Shown here: positions 15,089 through 23,538 of the stretch, piece by piece
Position numbering within the stretch: the stretch's first letter is position 1
Layout: every line of letters starts with the position of its first letter
NCBI RefSeq assembly: GCF_036173105.1
Contig: NZ_CP108053.1
Span: 5,022,001-5,086,000, forward strand
Direction: 5' to 3'
DNA: 64,000 nt
Source: Streptomyces sp. NBC_00287
GTDB lineage: Bacteria > Actinomycetota > Actinomycetes > Streptomycetales > Streptomycetaceae
Notes under the pieces: model-generated
Database searches by the model: none
Seen by the model: only the letters and a program-made list of their open reading frames with translations
What the model was told of the DNA's origin: nothing
Position numbers and translations under genes: made by a program

Positions 15089-15407
15089 GGGACGTTTCAT
15101 GTCAGTGGCGCGACGCCTTCTGCCGTGTGCGGGGGCGCTGGCTTCAGGCGATTGGCATAGGGAGGCGGGCATCTGGCTGCTTCAGGCCGAGCAGTGAACT
15201 GCCACCTGCAAGTCGCCCTTTGCATACGTGACTTGAACGCCATTTGCCGGTGCGTGACACGGGTCACGCGAAATGCGCCTCATTATTTGAGACCTCAGAG
15301 GGTTGAGTTGCTCAAAGTGACGCCCGAGCGCCCCTGAGAAGGCCGCTTGACCTCGACTTAGGGCACGCAGAGGGCACGCCGCCCTCAAATTGGTCTAGAC
15401 AATAAAC
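15089..15407. other. Gene-free stretch before tRNA-Gly
   Basis: No convincing gene. It contains a dyad GCGTGAC-ACGG-GTCACGC (15252-15269) and a short direct repeat AGGGCACGC (about 15360-15382). The location next to a tRNA and after an acquired-looking gene would suit an old integration site, but no integrase or duplicated tRNA end is visible. Confidence 0.35.
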
Positions 15408-15434
15408 AAACCCCAGGCCGCTGACCTGGGGTTT
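15408..15434 (-). terminator. Terminator downstream of tRNA-Gly
   Basis: AAACCCCAGG (15408-15417) and CCTGGGGTTT (15425-15434) form a 10-bp stem with a 7-base loop. On the minus strand the stem is followed by TTTGTTTATTG, a good intrinsic terminator six bases after the tRNA. Confidence 0.8.
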
Positions 15435-15439
15435 CATCG

Positions 15440-15513
15440 TGGAGCGGGTGACGAGAATCGAACTCGCGCTCTCAGCTTGGGAAGCTGATGTTCTACCATT
15501 AAACTACACCCGC
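15440..15513 (-). tRNA. tRNA-Gly(CCC)
   Basis: On the minus strand a 74-nt cloverleaf begins GCGGGTGTAGTTTAATGGTA. The anticodon stem ATCAGC/GCTGAG encloses the 7-base loop TTCCCAA, anticodon CCC. The T arm carries GTTCGATTC, the acceptor pairs GCGGGTG with CACCCGC, the discriminator is T, and CCA is encoded (15440-15442). Confidence 0.95.
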
Positions 15514-15787
15514 GTAAGACGCCGACCGGAGTCGGTGTCGAATGCTCGCTCACTGTACCTCATGGCAGACCCCCGGTGCTCAGGCCGCGGGGTCTGACGG
15601 TGTTTCAGGGGTGGGATGCGGCTGCGGGGGGCCGGAGTTGGGGCGTACGGTGGAGGGGTGGGAGAGGGTCCGGGTGGGACCGGAGTGCCGCCTGGAGAGC
15701 CGTCCCTTTCATCCCGTAATGTGGCCTTTCGTCGCCCGGCGGGCAGTAGCCGGGTGCGGCTCTTGGGGAAGGGACTCAGAGGACTTG

Positions 15788-15946
15788 ATGGAGCGCACCG
15801 TCGTCCGATGTGCCGATGGGCACGTGTTCAGCACCGCTTCGTTCCCGATGCAGCAGGCCGAGCGGCTCGGTCCCGGACGCCTCGTCCGGTGTCCGCGCTG
15901 TGCCCGGCTTCGCAGCGTCGTTCCGGTGGCCTTGCAAAAGCGGTAG
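15788..15946 (+). CDS. Small putative zinc-binding protein
   Basis: A 52-residue protein. VRCADGHVFST, then LVRCPRCARLRSVVP give a C-x3-H and a C-x2-C pair that could hold one zinc ion, as in small zinc-ribbon proteins. ATG at 15788 follows AGAGGACTTG. It lies just upstream of dcd but is separated from it by a strong hairpin, so it is likely a single-gene unit. The family is small and conserved in appearance; its function is unknown. Confidence 0.65.
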   Translation: MERTVVRCADGHVFSTASFPMQQAERLGPGRLVRCPRCARLRSVVPVALQKR

Positions 15947-15963
15947 CCGCAGAGCGTTGCCGC

Positions 15964-16003
15964 AGGCGCGCGGACCCGTCCGATTCGGTCGGTCCGCGCG
16001 CCT
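15964..16003 (+). terminator. Hairpin between the small zinc protein and dcd
   Basis: AGGCGCGCGGACC (15964-15976) pairs perfectly with GGTCCGCGCGCCT (15991-16003), a 13-bp stem with a 14-base loop. It follows the stop at 15946 and precedes the dcd start by 16 bases, so the dcd promoter may overlap it or it may act as an attenuator. Confidence 0.65.
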
Positions 16004-16019
16004 TGCGTATCCTCGGGAC

Positions 16020-16595
16020 GTGCTTCTCTCAGACAAGGACATCCGGGCCGAGATCGACGCCGGACGGGTACGGATCGATCCCTACGACGAATCCATGGTG
16101 CAGCCGTCCAGCATCGACGTACGGCTCGACCGGTATTTCCGGGTGTTCGAGAATCACCGGTACCCCCATATCGACCCCTCCGTCGAGCAGGCCGACCTCA
16201 CGCGGCTCGTGGAGCCGGAGGGTGATGAGCCGTTCATCCTCCACCCCGGGGAGTTCGTCCTCGCCTCCACCTACGAGGTCATCTCCCTGCCCGATGATCT
16301 TGCCTCGCGGCTCGAGGGCAAGTCCTCCCTCGGGCGGCTCGGGCTCGTCACCCACTCCACCGCCGGGTTCATCGACCCCGGCTTCTCGGGGCACGTCACC
16401 CTGGAGCTCTCCAACCTCGCCACGCTCCCCATCAAGCTCTGGCCCGGCATGAAGATCGGGCAGCTGTGCATGTTCCGGCTCAGCTCGCCCGCCGAGTCCC
16501 CCTACGGCAGCGAGCGGTACGGATCCCGGTACCAGGGGCAGCGCGGACCGACCGCCTCCCGGTCCTTCCTCAACTTCCATCGGACCCAGGTGTGA
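16020..16595 (+). CDS. dcd: dCTP deaminase
   Basis: A 191-residue cytosolic enzyme that deaminates dCTP to dUTP, feeding dTMP synthesis. The trimeric dUTPase-like fold shows DVRLDRYFRVF, GKSSLGRLGL (100-109, triphosphate and catalytic Ser/Arg) and GFIDPGFSGHVTLEL with the catalytic glutamate E129. The C-terminus ends in a flexible YQGQRGPTASR tail that closes the active site. The length is close to the mycobacterial enzyme, which also has dUTPase activity; whether this one is bifunctional cannot be decided here. GTG at 16020 gives V-L-L-S-D-K-D, the conserved N-terminus. Confidence 0.95.
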   Translation: MLLSDKDIRAEIDAGRVRIDPYDESMVQPSSIDVRLDRYFRVFENHRYPHIDPSVEQADLTRLVEPEGDEPFILHPGEFVLASTYEVISLPDDLASRLEGKSSLGRLGLVTHSTAGFIDPGFSGHVTLELSNLATLPIKLWPGMKIGQLCMFRLSSPAESPYGSERYGSRYQGQRGPTASRSFLNFHRTQV

Positions 16596-16597
16596 GC

Positions 16598-17095
16598 ATG
16601 AGTGACATACGGGAGAACCTCACCTACGAGGCGTTCGGCGCCGCCGTCCGCGAGCTCGCCCAGACCATCGCCGACGACGGATACGAGCCCGACATCGTGC
16701 TCTCCATCGCGCGCGGGGGCGTCTTCGTCGCCGGCGGGCTTGCCTACGCCCTCGACTGCAAGAACATCCACCTGGTGAATGTGGAGTTCTACACGGGCGT
16801 GGGGACGACCTTGGAAATGCCCGTCATGCTCGCCCCCGTCCCCAACGCCATCGACTTCTCCGACAAGAAGATCCTGATCACCGACGACGTCGCCGACACC
16901 GGCAAGACGCTCAAGCTGGTGCACGACTTCTGCCTCGACCACGTCGCCGAGGTGCGCTCCGCCGTCATCTACGAGAAGTCCCACTCCCTCGTGAAGTGCG
17001 AGTACGTGTGGAAGCGGACGGACGAGTGGATCAACTTCCCGTGGTCCGTCGAACCGCCCGTGATCCGGCGTACCGGCCAGGTTCTCGACGCCTAG
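16598..17095 (+). CDS. Phosphoribosyltransferase domain protein
   Basis: A 165-residue type I phosphoribosyltransferase. The PRPP loop KKILITDDVADTGKTLK is at about 90-106, SIARGG (36-41) is the PPi loop, and the hood is short. It resembles xanthine/hypoxanthine-type transferases of actinobacteria annotated only as phosphoribosyltransferase, so the base is uncertain. It starts two bases after the dcd stop, forming a two-gene nucleotide-salvage unit that ends at the terminator at 17116. Confidence 0.88.
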   Translation: MSDIRENLTYEAFGAAVRELAQTIADDGYEPDIVLSIARGGVFVAGGLAYALDCKNIHLVNVEFYTGVGTTLEMPVMLAPVPNAIDFSDKKILITDDVADTGKTLKLVHDFCLDHVAEVRSAVIYEKSHSLVKCEYVWKRTDEWINFPWSVEPPVIRRTGQVLDA

Positions 17096-17115
17096 AGAAG
17101 CGCAGAAACAAAAAC

Positions 17116-17148
17116 AGGGGCTCCCGGCGTGCGACGCCTGGAGCCCCT
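17116..17148. terminator. Bidirectional terminator
   Basis: AGGGGCTCC (17116-17124) pairs with GGAGCCCCT (17140-17148), and an inner GGCGT/ACGCC stem stacks inside it. TTT follows on the plus strand and TGTTTTTGTTT on the minus strand, so it serves both the phosphoribosyltransferase and the Yip1 gene. Confidence 0.85.
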
Positions 17149-17160
17149 TTCCGTTTGCCT

Positions 17161-18078
17161 CTAGAACGTGCCCAGCTTCACGATCGACAGCAGTGCCACC
17201 AGCTGGATCGCCGACGCGCCCAGGGCCTTCGGCCACGGCAGGTCGTGGGAGCGGCTGACCATGATCGTCAGGAGGGCGCCCGCCGCCACCCAGGTCGCCC
17301 AGCCGAGGAGCTGGACGAAGGTCGCGTCGCCGCCCAGGAACATGGCTACGACGAGGCGGGGCGCGTCCGTCAGGGACATGATCAGCATCGACAGGCCCAC
17401 CGTGGGCTGCCAGGCGCCGTCGCCGCCGAGCTGGCGGGCCAGGGTGTGGGTGACCACGCCCAGGATGAAGGAGGAGAGGACCATCGCGATCGCCGTGGTC
17501 AGGACGATCGGGACCGCGTTCGACAGGGTCGCGTTGATCGCGTCCTCTCGGGCGCCGTCGAAGCCGAACACCGCGAGCAGGCCGTAGAGGAACGTCACGA
17601 TCAGGGCGGGGCCCCACATCGCGTAGTCCCGCATCTGGAGGAAGGTCCTGGCGGGGGACAGGACGATGCCCCTCAGGAGGTCCTTCCAGTGCAGACGGGG
17701 GCCGACGGGGGCCGCCGGGGCCGCGCCCGCGTGGTAGGTCTGGCCCTGGTTGTAGGGGTCCTCGTGGACGGAGAAGGCCTGGGTGTGGCCAGGGTTGTTC
17801 GCCGCGTACGGGTCCGGGGCCGGCGGGTGGTGCGCGCCGTCGCCGAAGTACTCCGGCTCGCCATGACCGCCGTAGCCGCCGCCCTGTCCCTGCCCGCCGT
17901 AGCCGCCGCCATGGCCGCCGTAGCCATTGCTCTGACCGCCGTAGCCGCCGTTGTACGGCTGCTGCGGCGGCGGGGGATAGCCCTGCGACGGCCCCTGCTG
18001 CCCGTAGGGAGGTTGTTGCGGGCGCGCTTGCGGGGTCCGGTTGTCCCGGCCGCCGCGTCCGATCCTGAATCCAGCCAC
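17161..18078 (-). CDS. Yip1 family membrane protein
   Basis: A 305-residue protein with two halves. Residues 1 to about 125 are soluble and very rich in Gly, Tyr, Gln and Pro (GGYGG repeats). From about 130 a KDLLRGIVLSPARTFLQMRD segment leads into five hydrophobic helices, the Yip1 domain pattern. Proteins of this family in streptomycetes are of unknown function, perhaps in membrane organisation. GTG at 18078 (V-A-G-F-R-I-G-R-G) is the usual start; an upstream in-frame ATG at 18159 has no homology-like sequence after it. Confidence 0.8.
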   Translation of the reverse strand: MAGFRIGRGGRDNRTPQARPQQPPYGQQGPSQGYPPPPQQPYNGGYGGQSNGYGGHGGGYGGQGQGGGYGGHGEPEYFGDGAHHPPAPDPYAANNPGHTQAFSVHEDPYNQGQTYHAGAAPAAPVGPRLHWKDLLRGIVLSPARTFLQMRDYAMWGPALIVTFLYGLLAVFGFDGAREDAINATLSNAVPIVLTTAIAMVLSSFILGVVTHTLARQLGGDGAWQPTVGLSMLIMSLTDAPRLVVAMFLGGDATFVQLLGWATWVAAGALLTIMVSRSHDLPWPKALGASAIQLVALLSIVKLGTF

Positions 18079-18201
18079 GTCATCGAACGTACCTGGTCCC
18101 GGAGAGTGACGTGCCGGGCCCGGCGGTCCGGGCCCGGCTTTGCTGCCGAGCTGTGACATCCCTTAGGGGGGATGTCAGGGACAGTCGGGTCAACCCCCGA
18201 G

Positions 18202-18240
18202 TTCAGCCCGCGAATTCAGTCCGCGAATTCAGTCCGCGAA
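18202..18240. repeat. 13-bp unit repeated three times at a gene end
   Basis: TTCAGCCCGCGAA (18202-18214), TTCAGTCCGCGAA (18215-18227) and TTCAGTCCGCGAA (18228-18240) are in perfect tandem. Read on the minus strand each unit encodes F-A-D-stop or F-A-G-stop, so the terminal codons of the FG-GAP gene ending at 18229 have been triplicated. Confidence 0.85.
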
Positions 18241-19563
18241 GGACCCGCCGAACTCCGGCAGGACGAACGCGCCGGTCGCCGTCGGTGTCCCCGAGGCGCC
18301 GCGCAGGACCAGCGACGTGTTGGCCGCGCCCACGCCCAGGTCCGCCTTGCCGTCCTTGGTCAGGTCGCGCAGGCGCACGGTGTAGCCGAAGGACAGGTAC
18401 GAGTCCGCGGGACCGGTCACCGTCTGCGGGATCCAGGCCGAGCGCAGGCCCGACAGGCCGCCGGAGCCGCCGCGGAAGAGGTGCACGCCGCCCTGGTCCT
18501 CATTGCCGCTGACGTCCTCGTGCGGGACGCCGACCGCGAGGTCCGCGTAGCCGTCGCCGTTCACGTCGCCCGCCGAGACGGCGTAGCCGAAGTTGTCGTC
18601 CGCCTCCGGGCTGCCGGAGACGCCGGAGCTGGCCTGGTTGTAGGTGTGCGAGCCGCTCGGGCCCGAGGCGGTGCCGCGCCAGACGAGGAGCGAGCCCTTG
18701 CCGTCGTTGGAGTCGGGCCGACCGAAGGCGATGTCGCCGTAGCCGTTCTTGTCGAAGTCGCCGATCGCGGCGTTCGTGGCGGTGACCGTCTTGGACGCGC
18801 CCGACGTCAGGCCGGACGAGGCGCCCTTGAGGAACCAGGCGCGCGGGACCGGCTGGTTGTCGATGAACTGCTCGCCGAGGATGACGAGGTCGGTCTTGCC
18901 GTCGCCGTTGACCTTGCCGGCCGCGAGGCCGTACGAGTACCAGCCCGCGCCCTCCTTGTCGATCTTGCTGACGCTGCCGGTCGTACCGGACTTGGTGAAG
19001 CCGCCGCGGTACAGCCAGGTCTCCATGCTGCCGATCACCGCGAGGTCGGGCGAGCCGTCCCCGGTGAAGTCGCCGGTGGCGATGTCGGTGCCGAAGTGGC
19101 CCTGGGCGCCGGTCCTCGGCTTGAGGTCGGTGCCGCCGGAGAGGCCGGAGGCGGAGCCCCAGACGATGGTCACCGAGCCGCGGTACTGCTGGGTGCCCAC
19201 GTGCTCGGTGGGGTTGCCGACGACCAGGTCCGCGTAGCCGTCCTTGTTGAGGTCGGCGCTGGCGAGGGAGGCGCCGAACTGGTCGTCCTCCTCGTCCGAG
19301 CCGGGGATGCCGGCGGTGTCCTGGTGGATGGCCTTCGGGTGCGCGGTGTCGAGGCCGCTCGCGGTGCCGTAGACGACGGTGACGGTGCCGCCGCTCTGGC
19401 CGATGCCGTTGTAGCCGCCGTACGCCAGGTCGCGGTAGCCGTCGCCGTTGAAGTCGTCGTAGTGCTTGGCGACCGCCGCCGAGGCCGGGGCGGAGAGGAG
19501 CAGCGGGGTGACGCCGGTCGCGAGGAGCGTGGCGGCGAGGGCCGCGGCGGTGCGTCGGGACAT
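18229..19563 (-). CDS. FG-GAP repeat (integrin alpha-like propeller) secreted protein
   Basis: A 444-residue exported protein. The signal peptide is RRTAAALAATLLATGVTPLL then APASA. The mature part is a seven-blade propeller built from FG-GAP/VCBS repeats, each with a calcium-type loop such as DFNGDGYRD, DLNKDGYAD, DFTGDGSPD, DFDKNGYGD and DVNGDGYAD. Such proteins bind ligands or carbohydrates outside the cell; no catalytic residues are seen. ATG at 19563 has CAGGAGA upstream. A GTG at 19596 overlaps the stop of the preceding gene (GTGA), which suggests coupled translation and an alternative 11-residue longer start. It is last of three tandem paralogs. Confidence 0.88.
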   Translation of the reverse strand: MSRRTAAALAATLLATGVTPLLLSAPASAAVAKHYDDFNGDGYRDLAYGGYNGIGQSGGTVTVVYGTASGLDTAHPKAIHQDTAGIPGSDEEDDQFGASLASADLNKDGYADLVVGNPTEHVGTQQYRGSVTIVWGSASGLSGGTDLKPRTGAQGHFGTDIATGDFTGDGSPDLAVIGSMETWLYRGGFTKSGTTGSVSKIDKEGAGWYSYGLAAGKVNGDGKTDLVILGEQFIDNQPVPRAWFLKGASSGLTSGASKTVTATNAAIGDFDKNGYGDIAFGRPDSNDGKGSLLVWRGTASGPSGSHTYNQASSGVSGSPEADDNFGYAVSAGDVNGDGYADLAVGVPHEDVSGNEDQGGVHLFRGGSGGLSGLRSAWIPQTVTGPADSYLSFGYTVRLRDLTKDGKADLGVGAANTSLVLRGASGTPTATGAFVLPEFGGSFAD

Positions 19564-19592
19564 GGCGGGGGTCTCCTGACGGGGTCGGTGGG

Positions 19593-21014
19593 TCACTTGG
19601 CGAGGTCCCAGCCGAAGGTGGCGCTCCCCTTGAGGGAGGCGCCGGCGGCGGTGAGGGACTTGGCGCCGGTGGTGGTCAGGCCGGAGGCGGTGCCGCGCAG
19701 GTAGGTGATGGAGCCGTTGCTGTTCTCGTAGCCCGCGCCGGTGACCAGGTCGGCCTTGCCGGTCTTGTCGAGGTCGAGCAGGCGCACGGACATGCCGAAG
19801 GCGTCGCCGCTCTCGGCGGTGCCGGGCACGCCCGCGGTGTTCTGGCTGTACGACTTGGCGCCGGTCGTCTTCAGGCCCGTGGCCGAGCCGAACAGGACGG
19901 TCACCGAGCCGGCGTCGCGCGCCGAGCCGATGTCCTCGCCCCAGGCGCCGACGACGACATCGGCGAACTTGTCGCCGTTGATGTCGCCGACGTCGACCGC
20001 GGAGCCGAACAGGTCGGCCTCCTCGTCGGCGCCGGGCACACCCGGGGTGTCCTGGTGGATGACGGTGGGCGTCTGCTGCGGGTCGGGGCCGTTCGGGCCG
20101 CCGTACCAGACGGTGATACGGCCGCCCTTGAGGCTGTGCGGGCCCGCGTAGTCGCCGAGGACGAGGTCGCCGTAGCCGTCGCCGTTGATGTCGCCGGTCG
20201 CGCCGAGGTCGCCGTCGGCGCCCGGCAGGCCGGTCATGGCGTACTCGGACTCGGGGTGGTCCGCGTCGTTGAGGGGGTCGTAGTGGAAGTAGCGGATGTC
20301 CCCGCCCAGGTCCCCGTCGTGCGCGAACGGGTACACGCGCTCGGCCGCCCCGTCGCCGGTCAGGTCGCCCGCGATGACCTCGTACGTCGTGCCCAGCTCG
20401 TAGACGCCGGTGTGGCCGACCGGGGTGCCGGTGCGGGTGAAGGGGCCGTTGAAGAGGTGGGTGTGGGTCTGGCCGGTGGCGGTGACGTCCGTGTCGCCGT
20501 CACCGTCGAAGTCGCCGGTGGCGATGCCACGGGAGTAGCCGCCCCACTCGGCGAGTTCCTCCGCCGAGGGCTGCGGCAGGGCCGAGCCGCCGGTCAGGCC
20601 GGACGCGCCGCCCCAGATGACGGTGGCACTGCCGACGCCCTGCCGGTCGCCGATGCTCTCGAACTCGGCGCCCACGACCAGGTCGGCGTAACCGTCGGCG
20701 TTCAGGTCACCGGCGGCGAGGCTCGCGCCGAAACGGTCGTCGGACTCGGCGGTGCCGGGGACGCCGGTGGAGTTCTGGGTGATCACGGCCTTCTTGGTCC
20801 CCGGCACCCCGGAGGCCGAGCCGTACAGCACGACGACGGCCCCGGCACCGCTCGCGGAGCCGACGTCGGCGCCCATCGCGCCGATGGCGATGTCCCGGTA
20901 GCCATCACCGTTGAAGTCGCTCGCGAGCCCCGAGGGCGCGGCGACGGCGGGCGTGGCGGGCAGGGCGGTGAGCACGCCGGTGGTGAGGGCGGCGGCGATC
21001 ACGAGAGTGCGCAA
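19593..21014 (-). CDS. FG-GAP repeat (integrin alpha-like propeller) secreted protein
   Basis: A 473-residue paralog of its two neighbours. The signal peptide is LRTLVIAAALTTGVLTALPA then TPAVAAPSG. Calcium-loop repeats include DFNGDGYRD, DLNADGYAD, DFDGDGDTD, DINGDGYGD, DINGDKFAD and a degenerate LDKTGKADL, with a G-x-D-x-G-S-A-x-G-AG signature between blades. TTG at 21014 is preferred because GGAG lies seven bases upstream and the upstream GTG at 21041 falls inside a transcription-terminator hairpin. The gene overlaps the next by four bases (GTGA). The ligand is unknown. Confidence 0.85.
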   Translation of the reverse strand: MRTLVIAAALTTGVLTALPATPAVAAPSGLASDFNGDGYRDIAIGAMGADVGSASGAGAVVVLYGSASGVPGTKKAVITQNSTGVPGTAESDDRFGASLAAGDLNADGYADLVVGAEFESIGDRQGVGSATVIWGGASGLTGGSALPQPSAEELAEWGGYSRGIATGDFDGDGDTDVTATGQTHTHLFNGPFTRTGTPVGHTGVYELGTTYEVIAGDLTGDGAAERVYPFAHDGDLGGDIRYFHYDPLNDADHPESEYAMTGLPGADGDLGATGDINGDGYGDLVLGDYAGPHSLKGGRITVWYGGPNGPDPQQTPTVIHQDTPGVPGADEEADLFGSAVDVGDINGDKFADVVVGAWGEDIGSARDAGSVTVLFGSATGLKTTGAKSYSQNTAGVPGTAESGDAFGMSVRLLDLDKTGKADLVTGAGYENSNGSITYLRGTASGLTTTGAKSLTAAGASLKGSATFGWDLAK

Positions 21015-21031
21015 GACGTGACTCCAGTAGG

Positions 21032-21056
21032 GGGCCCGCACGCACGGTGCGGGCCC
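21032..21056 (-). terminator. Hairpin between FG-GAP genes
   Basis: GGGCCCGCAC (21032-21041) pairs with GTGCGGGCCC (21047-21056), a perfect 10-bp stem and 5-base loop. It lies between the stop of the FG-GAP gene ending at 21076 and the start of the next, so the downstream pair may have its own promoter or reduced read-through. Confidence 0.65.
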
Positions 21057-21075
21057 AAGGCGGTTCTACGGTTGA

Positions 21076-22548
21076 TCAGTCGGCGAAGTTCGCGCCGAAG
21101 TACGGCGCGCCGGTCGTCGAGACGCCCGAGGTGCCCGGCGTGATGGTGCGGGAGCCGGCGGTGGTGATCTTCGTGCCGTTGGACGGCAGGTAGGTGACGG
21201 CGCCGTCGAAGGCGTTCTCGCCCGAGCCGACGACCAGGTCGGCGCGGCCGTCGCCGGTGAGGTCGTCGAGCTTGACGTCCGTACCGAAGTAGTCGTCGTC
21301 CTCGTCGGTGCCGGGCACGCCCGCGGTGCTCTGGGCGAAGGACTGGGCGCCGGAGGAGGTGTTCAGGCCGCTCGCGGTGCCGTAGAGGACGGTGACGGCG
21401 CCGGTGTTCACGGCCTCACCGATGTTCTCGCCCGCGACGCCGATCGCGAGGTCGAGGAAGCCGTCGCCGTTGATGTCGCCGAGGTCGAGCTCGTAGCCGA
21501 ACCAGTCGTTGCCCTCGGCCGTGCCGGGCACGTTGCCGCTGTCCTGGGTGATGCCGGTGGCCGTGCCGGGACCGTCGACCGTGCCGTACGTCACCCAGAC
21601 CTTGCCGCCCTTGCCGGAGTCCGGGAAGGGGGTGCCGTCGCTGGTGGTGGTGTTCCAGTAGGCGCCGCTGACGATGTCGCCGAAGCCGTCGCCGTCGATG
21701 TCGCCGATGGCGGTGATCACGCCGGGCTTGAGGGTTTTGATGTTGGCCGTGGCCAGGCCGCTGGAGGACCCGGGGAGGTAGTAGTTGCGGTTCCAGCCGT
21801 ACTCGGTCTGGGTCTCGAAGCCGTCGACGACCAGGTCGGTGCGGCCGTCGCCGCTGACGTCGCCGGCGGTCAGGTTCAGCGGGCCGCCCGCGTCCGAGCC
21901 CATGATCGGGGGCTTGACGGTGTAGCGGCCGCCCGCGGTGCCGGTGCCGGAGAAGCCGCCCTTGAAGACGTGGACGGTGGCGGAGTTGGTGCCGACGGCC
22001 AGATCGGCCTTGCCGTCGCCGTCGAAGTCACCGGCGGCGAGGTTCTCGCCCCAGCGGTCGTGCGAGGAGGGGGCCGGGTCGGCGACGGTGACGCCCTTGC
22101 CGGTGATCCCGGAGGCCGAGCCCCACAGGATGGCCAGGGCGCCGCCGTCGGTGTCGCCGCTGACGTCCTCGCCGGCCGAGCCGACGGCGATGTCGTCGTA
22201 GCCGTCGCCGTTGAAGTCGGCGTAGGCGGTGTCGTAGCCGAAGCCGTCACCGGTCTCGGCGGTGCCCGGGGTACCGGTGGTGTTCTGGCTGATGGTGGCG
22301 CGCTTGGCGGAGGAGACGCCGGAGGCGGAACCGTAGAGGACCACGAGCTGGCCGGCGTCCTTCTTGCCGTTCACGTACGCGCCGTGGGCGGAGAAGGCGA
22401 CATCCCCGATGCCGTCGCCGTTGAAGTCGGCCTTGGCGACGGCGGTGGAGTCCGCGGCCGTCGCGGTGGTGGCCGTGAGGGTGAGCAGACCGCCCGTCAG
22501 AGCGGCGGCGGTGGCCGTCGCGAGGGCGAGTCGCAGCGTCTGGTGCAT
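21076..22548 (-). CDS. FG-GAP repeat (integrin alpha-like propeller) secreted protein
   Basis: A 490-residue exported propeller and the first of three tandem paralogs. The signal peptide MHQTLRLALATATAAALTGG continues through a hydrophobic core to ATTATAADS. Repeat loops are DFNGDGIGD, DFNGDGYDD, DFDGDGKAD, DVSGDGRTD, DIDGDGFGD, DINGDGFLD and DLTGDGRAD, so seven blades can be counted. It ends GANFAD like the third paralog ends GSFAD. ATG at 22548 has AGGAG seven bases upstream. The tandem arrangement shows gene duplication; ligand and role are not known, though an extracellular adhesion or binding role is usual for the fold. Confidence 0.88.
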   Translation of the reverse strand: MHQTLRLALATATAAALTGGLLTLTATTATAADSTAVAKADFNGDGIGDVAFSAHGAYVNGKKDAGQLVVLYGSASGVSSAKRATISQNTTGTPGTAETGDGFGYDTAYADFNGDGYDDIAVGSAGEDVSGDTDGGALAILWGSASGITGKGVTVADPAPSSHDRWGENLAAGDFDGDGKADLAVGTNSATVHVFKGGFSGTGTAGGRYTVKPPIMGSDAGGPLNLTAGDVSGDGRTDLVVDGFETQTEYGWNRNYYLPGSSSGLATANIKTLKPGVITAIGDIDGDGFGDIVSGAYWNTTTSDGTPFPDSGKGGKVWVTYGTVDGPGTATGITQDSGNVPGTAEGNDWFGYELDLGDINGDGFLDLAIGVAGENIGEAVNTGAVTVLYGTASGLNTSSGAQSFAQSTAGVPGTDEDDDYFGTDVKLDDLTGDGRADLVVGSGENAFDGAVTYLPSNGTKITTAGSRTITPGTSGVSTTGAPYFGANFAD

Positions 22549-22825
22549 GCGGGTTCTCCTGCTGCATGCGGGGATGCCTGGCGGGGCATCCGCAGTCAAT
22601 GGGGGTGCGACCGGTCGCGTTCTCCGGGAGTTGTCCCGGGATTCGCGTCTCGGTCGGCGATCAAGAGACCCGCACTGATGCCCAAGGGTTGTACGTGAGT
22701 TCGGTAAATTTTTGAACCACCTGTGCCCCAGCCGTGCAGCGCTGTTGAGTACGCGTACTCATGTCCGCCCGCGCCCGTCGGTCCACTGTGGAGACCCACC
22801 GACCCATGGACTCAGGGGACCCGCG

Positions 22826-23161
22826 ATGCCGAAGGACTCCAGCCCGCGCCGACTGCTTGCGCTCGCCACGGACAACTGGCCCGCCCGGGGCTACTTGACG
22901 CTCTTCACGGCCTCCGTGGGCGCCGCCTTCGCCGCCCCGGACAGCATCCTCGCCTCGGCCCATCTGCTGCTCACGGCGCCCCTGTCCACCATGGCGATCG
23001 CCCTCCCCGTCGGCCCCGGCATCGAGGGCGGCGGAGCGGCCCAGGTGGTCGCCGTCGCCTTCTCGGCCGTATGGCTGCTGCTGTGCGCGCTGGTGAACGC
23101 GGCCGCGCTCGGCGCCCTCACCCACCACGTCCGCGACAGCCGCGCCGCGCGGCACGCGTGA
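22826..23161 (+). CDS. SCO4225 family membrane protein
   Basis: A 111-residue membrane protein. A short basic N-terminus (PKDSSPRRLLALATDNWPAR) is followed by three hydrophobic segments near 23-40, 45-62 and 73-98, and a basic tail. The ATDNWxxRGYL motif is shared with the next gene, showing a tandem duplication, and fits the small SCO4225-type family of streptomycetes, whose function is unknown. ATG at 22826 follows CAGGGGA. The two genes are 23 bp apart and form one unit, facing away from the FG-GAP genes. Confidence 0.78.
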   Translation: MPKDSSPRRLLALATDNWPARGYLTLFTASVGAAFAAPDSILASAHLLLTAPLSTMAIALPVGPGIEGGGAAQVVAVAFSAVWLLLCALVNAAALGALTHHVRDSRAARHA

Positions 23162-23184
23162 ACCACCCAAGGAAGGACAGCAAC

Positions 23185-23538
23185 ATGGAGCGTTCCGCAC
23201 GCCCTCGCCGACGGAGCATCCGGGCCCTGCTGGAGCCCGCGACGGACAACTGGCTCTCGCGCGGCTACCTCGCGGTGGTCGCGGCGGCGGTGGGGTTCTT
23301 CCTCTACGCCGTCTACATCGCGCCGGACCCTGGTTTCGCCGGGATCTGGCCGTTCCTGGCCACGGCCCCGCTCGGCGGCCTGGCCTTTCTGCTGACGCTG
23401 CCCGTCGAGTCGGTCGAGTGGCTGAGCCCGCTCGTCTACTCCGCCGGAGCGGCCGCGGCCGGCCTGGTCAACGCCGCGCTGCTGGGCCTGCTCGCCCGCA
23501 GCCTGCGCACCCCGAAGCCGCGCCCGGCGACTTACTGA
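23185..23538 (+). CDS. SCO4225 family membrane protein (tandem paralog)
   Basis: A 117-residue membrane protein. RALLEPATDNWLSRGYL repeats the signature of the preceding gene, followed by three hydrophobic stretches near 30-48, 54-72 and 80-103 and a basic, Pro-rich end. ATG at 23185 has GGAAGGA upstream. Its last seven bases overlap the end of the convergent zinc-ribbon gene. Function unknown; both copies are probably co-expressed. Confidence 0.78.
   Translation: MERSARPRRRSIRALLEPATDNWLSRGYLAVVAAAVGFFLYAVYIAPDPGFAGIWPFLATAPLGGLAFLLTLPVESVEWLSPLVYSAGAAAAGLVNAALLGLLARSLRTPKPRPATY

Noticed and set aside
15360..15382. AGGGCACGC direct repeat as an integration core site
   Set aside because: Only two short copies, no second copy near an integrase, and no repeated tRNA end; insufficient evidence.
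15182..15388. A 68-residue minus-strand frame before tRNA-Gly
   Set aside because: No motif or ribosome site; Arg/Ser-rich composition and position in non-coding spacer argue against a gene.
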